From: Echinostoma caproni
Taxonomy: Eukaryota > Platyhelminthes > Trematoda > Plagiorchiida > Echinostomatidae
Assembly (NCBI GenBank): GCA_900618425.1
Contig: UZAN01040982.1
Location: 1-64,000, forward strand
DNA: 64,000 nt
Reading direction: 5' to 3'
The position numbers were made by a program, and so were the translations under genes. Shown here piece after piece: positions 59,869-64,000 of this stretch (its first letter is position 1; every line of letters starts with the position of its first letter). The notes under the pieces are model-generated. The model worked only from the letters and a program-made list of their open reading frames with translations, did no database searches and was not told the origin of the DNA.

Positions 59869-61563
59869 CTGAACTTTTCACAATGGACATACAAACTTAT
59901 AATCTGCCAGACAACCATTGGAACTATTACGATACAACAAGTAACGGTTCAAAAGCCTGCTACATGCTATGATGATAATGTTTACATGAGTTCTGGTTTT
60001 ATCTCACGATCCCAAGACGGCTTAATTCAAGATCAGCTCGTACCAATCCATGCGATTGAGGACATGAATAATTGCATATTACAGAGGATCTAGTAGTTAC
60101 AATAATGTGGTATCGGACTAGCTATTAGGGGTAGTGTAGGAATAACGGTATTACGTCTGAATCGAATTTTAATGGTATGCCTATCATACTGGTGTGCAGG
60201 GCAGAAAGACCTCCCGTGTTCATGAAGTGAGATACAGTTATATGTAAACTTATGTCCAAAATTGCGTTACGCCAAGTTCTTTGGACGTACTTTTTATTTA
60301 ATCCAACTGGAGGAAGAGGCAGCACAATTGAAGTGTAATTTGAGATAACCGTTTCTTTATTTACAGGGGTGTTTTCCACGTTGGAAAAGTTACGAATTGC
60401 ATCAATTGCATAGCTAACAAGAACATTCATTCATTCTTCACAGGAAAATTGGTAATTCAAGTACCAGTCGTTACACGCTTTGTATCCTCCTGTTATTTAA
60501 AGGTATGTTAAACATCTCATCGTACATTCAGTTCGATATAGGAGATACAAATGTGTTCACAGTTGCATCTGTAAAACGTCTAGTCTGTTTGTGTCGGTGC
60601 TCGATTAGGTTGCACCAGAGGATGGATAAAACGAAACATGACTATTGACGAATTAAAATACAAGTCCGAGCTTGCGAAACGTGTGACGAGTTGAGGATAG
60701 TGCTCATAATTCTGCCAATTGCAAAACTATTATTGCTGTTGTGTTTTCTCTTCTTAAGCTCTAATTAATAGATATTTCAAGAGGAGTATGTAACTGCGAA
60801 ATATGGTGGATTAATGAATAATGACATAAAAATGCTGCCGTCTTATTGAGACCGCTCTGTTACTTCCCCTGTACGTTCCACTTTGTCATCCTTTGTTCTC
60901 ATACTCAGAGACTGTCGTTGCAAGAAATCACGTAGTTGTGAATGTCTTTCATCTGAACTCGTTCAATGTGTTTTCCGAGATCTGGTTTCGATTGCACTTT
61001 TATTCCGCCAGTACAAACCTCCATAGTATTTCTTAAAGCTTCTTTGGTTTGCAATAATAGCATAATTCATGGCAATAAAGCAGAGTTTTTCTTTTCAACC
61101 GAGATATATATGTGTATAAATATGGGTACATATATAATGCCTCTTCCAATGTTGAGTGCTTATTAATCGTCGTGGACGGTGTTCAACTTTGCAGATCTTA
61201 GGAATTTCTCACTGCGTTGCTCATATAATGCTTTAAGAGGACTAACAGGAATGAAACGTTTCTCAGCTAGGCGCAAAGCAAAACAAAATCACGATGCCTT
61301 TTCCCCCAATGAACACCTTTGATGAATGCACACGTAGTCACAAACTGAATCGTATTTTTCGAGGATGCTAACAGATTTGGGCTGTCCCAAGGTTATCCTT
61401 GAAAATCCTCAGAGACGTATTCCTAGATATGCTTCAATGACAACAACAATCCAGTGAGAAATGAAAGTTTCTAGGGAATTATTTATCTACTGCCGCCAGC
61501 GTTCACAGCCATCTGGAATGTATCGTAAGAGAAAATGAATACCGAACGCCTTATATTTTCCAG
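59869..61563. other. No supported gene
   Basis: Short frames only (60125-60430 minus, 60966-61166 plus), no motifs. Confidence 0.6.
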
Positions 61564-61732
61564 GGAGTTTTATCCATTCAAATTATGAGAATCTCTCCGC
61601 ACACCTGCTATCAAGAAACGCAATCAGGTTTATTTCAAGTAACTCGGAGCAATATCAAAGGTGAAGCGGGACTTGACTTCACTAGAGAAATGCAGTTATT
61701 CCCAGTTGCTTTTGAATTTCACTGGTTTCAAG
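61564..61732 (+). CDS. Possible CUB second-half exon
   Basis: 169 bases between a good acceptor (ttatattttccag) and a donor (CAA G|gtgtct). It starts in phase 0 and ends in phase 1, the exact pattern of the second-half exons of the gene at 20.4 kb. The translation has HTCYQET, a hydrophobic middle and a closing aromatic strand VAFEFHWFQG, comparable with FKVYYQLG there. It has only one cysteine. A following first-half exon was not identified with confidence; a damaged frame after 'tttcag' at 62218 (NQKYDSACTIP) is a weak candidate. Confidence 0.35.
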
Positions 61733-63274
61733 GTGTCTGCGTTTCAGTTGCTATCCACTTAATGTTCCATATAAAATTAACGGAAACTCTGAAATTCTGG
61801 GCAGCTCAAAGTCAAAGAAACCGATGATACATCAAATGCAAAATTGCCAAGTACTTTCAATGTGTAATAGAACATGGAGCTTATTTGAGGTCGAAATATA
61901 AACATGCAACTAATATCACTTTAAAATCGTTAATTAATATGATAACAAAGCTATTTATTCGCCGTCAATTGTCACAAAATTTTCAGATTTCTAAATTGAT
62001 TATCGCCATATTCAGGTGATAAATTTTGTCATGTAAAGAGACAATGAAACATTAGCTGAAAAACCCGAAAGCACTGTACACCTTGTTGAACCTGAATGGT
62101 TATCATCCGCGGGACGAAGCCATCAAGGGCTGATGAATTTATTTATCAACTGACATATACCAGATAAGTCACAACTCATTTTTCTGAAATTCATGAAGGT
62201 ATTACACCGCTTATTTCAGCACTAGCAACCAGAAATACGACTCGGCTTGCACCATTCCAACCGCACCACTTGTTTCACTGGATTACAGCTGACAAGAGCT
62301 GCTTGAAATCAACTTGATGGACTCCATGCAAACCGCCTGTCTCGAGTGATGAGGAGGAAAGAAGGGCGAGTAGAACAATCGCAAAATGAAAGTAGACCAC
62401 ATATATGGTACCTATGAGTGTTTTTATAACAAAATGATAAAATTTTTTACTGAGGATTTCGTGTTTCCTAACTAATGCAGCAGCAATCGAAATCGAGAAA
62501 TGATTACATCATTGGTAGTCGAGTAAAAGCTGCAATGAAATATGTCGATACTGATAAAAACATCTTGCGTCGATGTAAGACAATATACCATTAAGGCCCC
62601 TGAGCAAGGCGCAAAACACAAAGCGTTGGGAGGAACAAATCTGATGAAAGTCAGTTTGCTGTACGTTTTTGCCTAATACCTATATATACATNNCAATTAT
62701 GTATATAATTGCAGACTACATCGGAAGTATTGTATTTAAATGACCCCTATGGTATAATTTTCATGTATTTATTTGGTACGGTCGTTGATGACAGTCATAG
62801 TTAAACTCTTCCGCTTTCCCTTTGACTGCAGTAACCGAAATCCGCTGCTATTGTCAAATAAGGTGCTTATTGCTAACCGTTTAAAATTGTGTAATCACAC
62901 AACTGTATCCTTATACTCCAAAAGCGGCAGAAAATGAAGTAGCCAATGAGCTTACAAGCAAATAAACTCGAATGAAATTTGAAACGGCACCTGGTGTTCA
63001 CTTGTCACAAACGGCAAGCACTCACAGTCTGTTCACTGTACGCCCATTCACAAAACAGCCATGTGAACTGACATTGGAGCAGAACACTAACACTTTGGGG
63101 CTAGCAAAGCAGTTCGGCTTAGGCAACATATCCAAATGGTCGTGTACTGGTCTAGTAGAGAACGGATAGATGTGAACGGAAAGCATGCGCATTTGTTTCC
63201 ACCGTTTCACAAATCATTCACCCTGCAACCACTCCACCTGCATAGATAGCACTCAATCACTGTTCTCGATGTAA
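61733..63274. other. No supported gene
   Basis: Short frames (62972-63169 and its antisense) without motifs. Two undetermined bases at 62692-62693 in an AT repeat. Confidence 0.5.
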
Positions 63275-63433
63275 TTACTTCTCTCTAAACCTCATTCGAA
63301 CCACCCGTGACTGATCATACTGATTGAACAAGCCAATTCGCATGACGCATTGGTACTTGGTGTCTAAAACAGAGTCTTTGCAAGGGATGTCAAGGTTTGT
63401 TAGTGCTTTTCGTGGATAAACGGCATCATAAAT
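63275..63433 (-). CDS. Possible terminal exon, unrecognised protein
   Basis: Minus-strand exon after a strong acceptor (actttgaatttcag) at 63434, phase 0, 52 codons to a TAA at 63275. It codes IYDAVYPRKALTNLDIPCKD, then a YQCVMRIGL segment and SRVVRMRF. The pair of cysteines followed by alternating hydrophobic strands could be extracellular, even CUB-like, but no family is certain. Earlier exons would lie beyond 63541 or outside the window. Confidence 0.35.
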   Translation of the reverse strand: MYDAVYPRKALTNLDIPCKDSVLDTKYQCVMRIGLFNQYDQSRVVRMRFREK

Positions 63434-64000
63434 CTGAAATTCAAAGTAAAGCATAACAGAATTCGTAGGAATAAAACAATATAATAAATGCATTTTTTGA
63501 TTCTTTCGAAACGTCTTCTTCGCATAATCGGAGTTCCACAACTACACGAAACTTCAATTTCATCGATGGTTTTATGCAACGTGCATGTGCTCCTCAGTTC
63601 ATCACGTCACACTTGTTTATTTGAGCATCACTACTACTAACGTTAGTAACGCGTTTGAGATAAAATAATTTCATTTATTTGGTATGTACAAGTTGTCAGA
63701 ATATTAAGGGTTGCATCGTACGACAGAATTTGCTGTTTGTGTCGACGGTTCTATTCATGAAGCAACAAGCTGGGTACTGCAGATTTGGTTTATCATCTTG
63801 TAGGAAGTCACGTCTGGTCTTGTGGAACGTCGGTTGACTTGGAATATTTTGTCCCAACTAATCACTCTCTCTATATAACATTCCAGGTTTACCCTTGAAA
63901 ATACGCCAACTGATGAATCTATGCACCTTTGACAAAGTTAATTATGAAGGTCCAGCTACTCCCAAATCGTATGATTATTCAGGCGCAACACGTTCATTAG
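63434..64000. other. No supported gene
   Basis: AT-rich to the window end; nothing recognised. Confidence 0.6.

Overview
The window looks like nuclear DNA of a flatworm, most likely a digenean trematode. It is AT-rich and almost wholly made of short open frames. The one complete gene has two introns of about 40 bases at its 5' end followed by larger ones, and the repeats belong to families common in trematodes: Penelope-like elements with a GIY-YIG endonuclease, RTE-clade LINE tails and tRNA-derived SINE-like copies. I cannot name the species.

The main gene is on the + strand at 20,367-23,570. Eight exons with consensus splice sites join without a frame break into a 399-residue protein: a signal peptide, three CUB-like domains, and a short hydrophobic C-terminal tail that resembles a GPI-anchor signal. 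Each domain is coded by two exons in a repeating phase pattern (1 to 0, then 0 to 1).

Related pieces are scattered through the window. A TATA box plus first exon recurs at 53.2 kb (+) and 58.9 kb (-, with exons 2 and 3). Further CUB-type exons lie at 26.06 kb and 32.06-33.08 kb, and less certain CUB-like frames at 8.85-9.22 kb (-), 33.23 kb, 55.52 kb and 61.56 kb. Most are visibly damaged, so the region reads as an expanding and decaying family of secreted or surface CUB proteins.

Repeats by region: RTE LINE tail (1-850), MITE-like hairpin (1.2 kb), SINE-like copies (1.6, 4.9, 27.5, 34.5 and 52.4 kb), Penelope-like elements A (6.0-6.8 kb), B (43.3-43.9 kb), C (44.8-47.0 kb) and D (55.8-57.2 kb), all on the minus strand and each with damage at catalytic positions, a foldback family (13.5 and 28.2 kb), a 286-bp identical inverted repeat (36.56/39.45 kb) with a diverged third copy (41.7 kb), a second RTE LINE piece (49.8-50.3 kb), and a tRNA-like palindrome (59.7-59.8 kb). 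A 761-base assembly gap lies at 52,406-53,166.

The remaining long stretches hold no gene I can support. No CRISPR array, rRNA, operon or bacterial feature is present.
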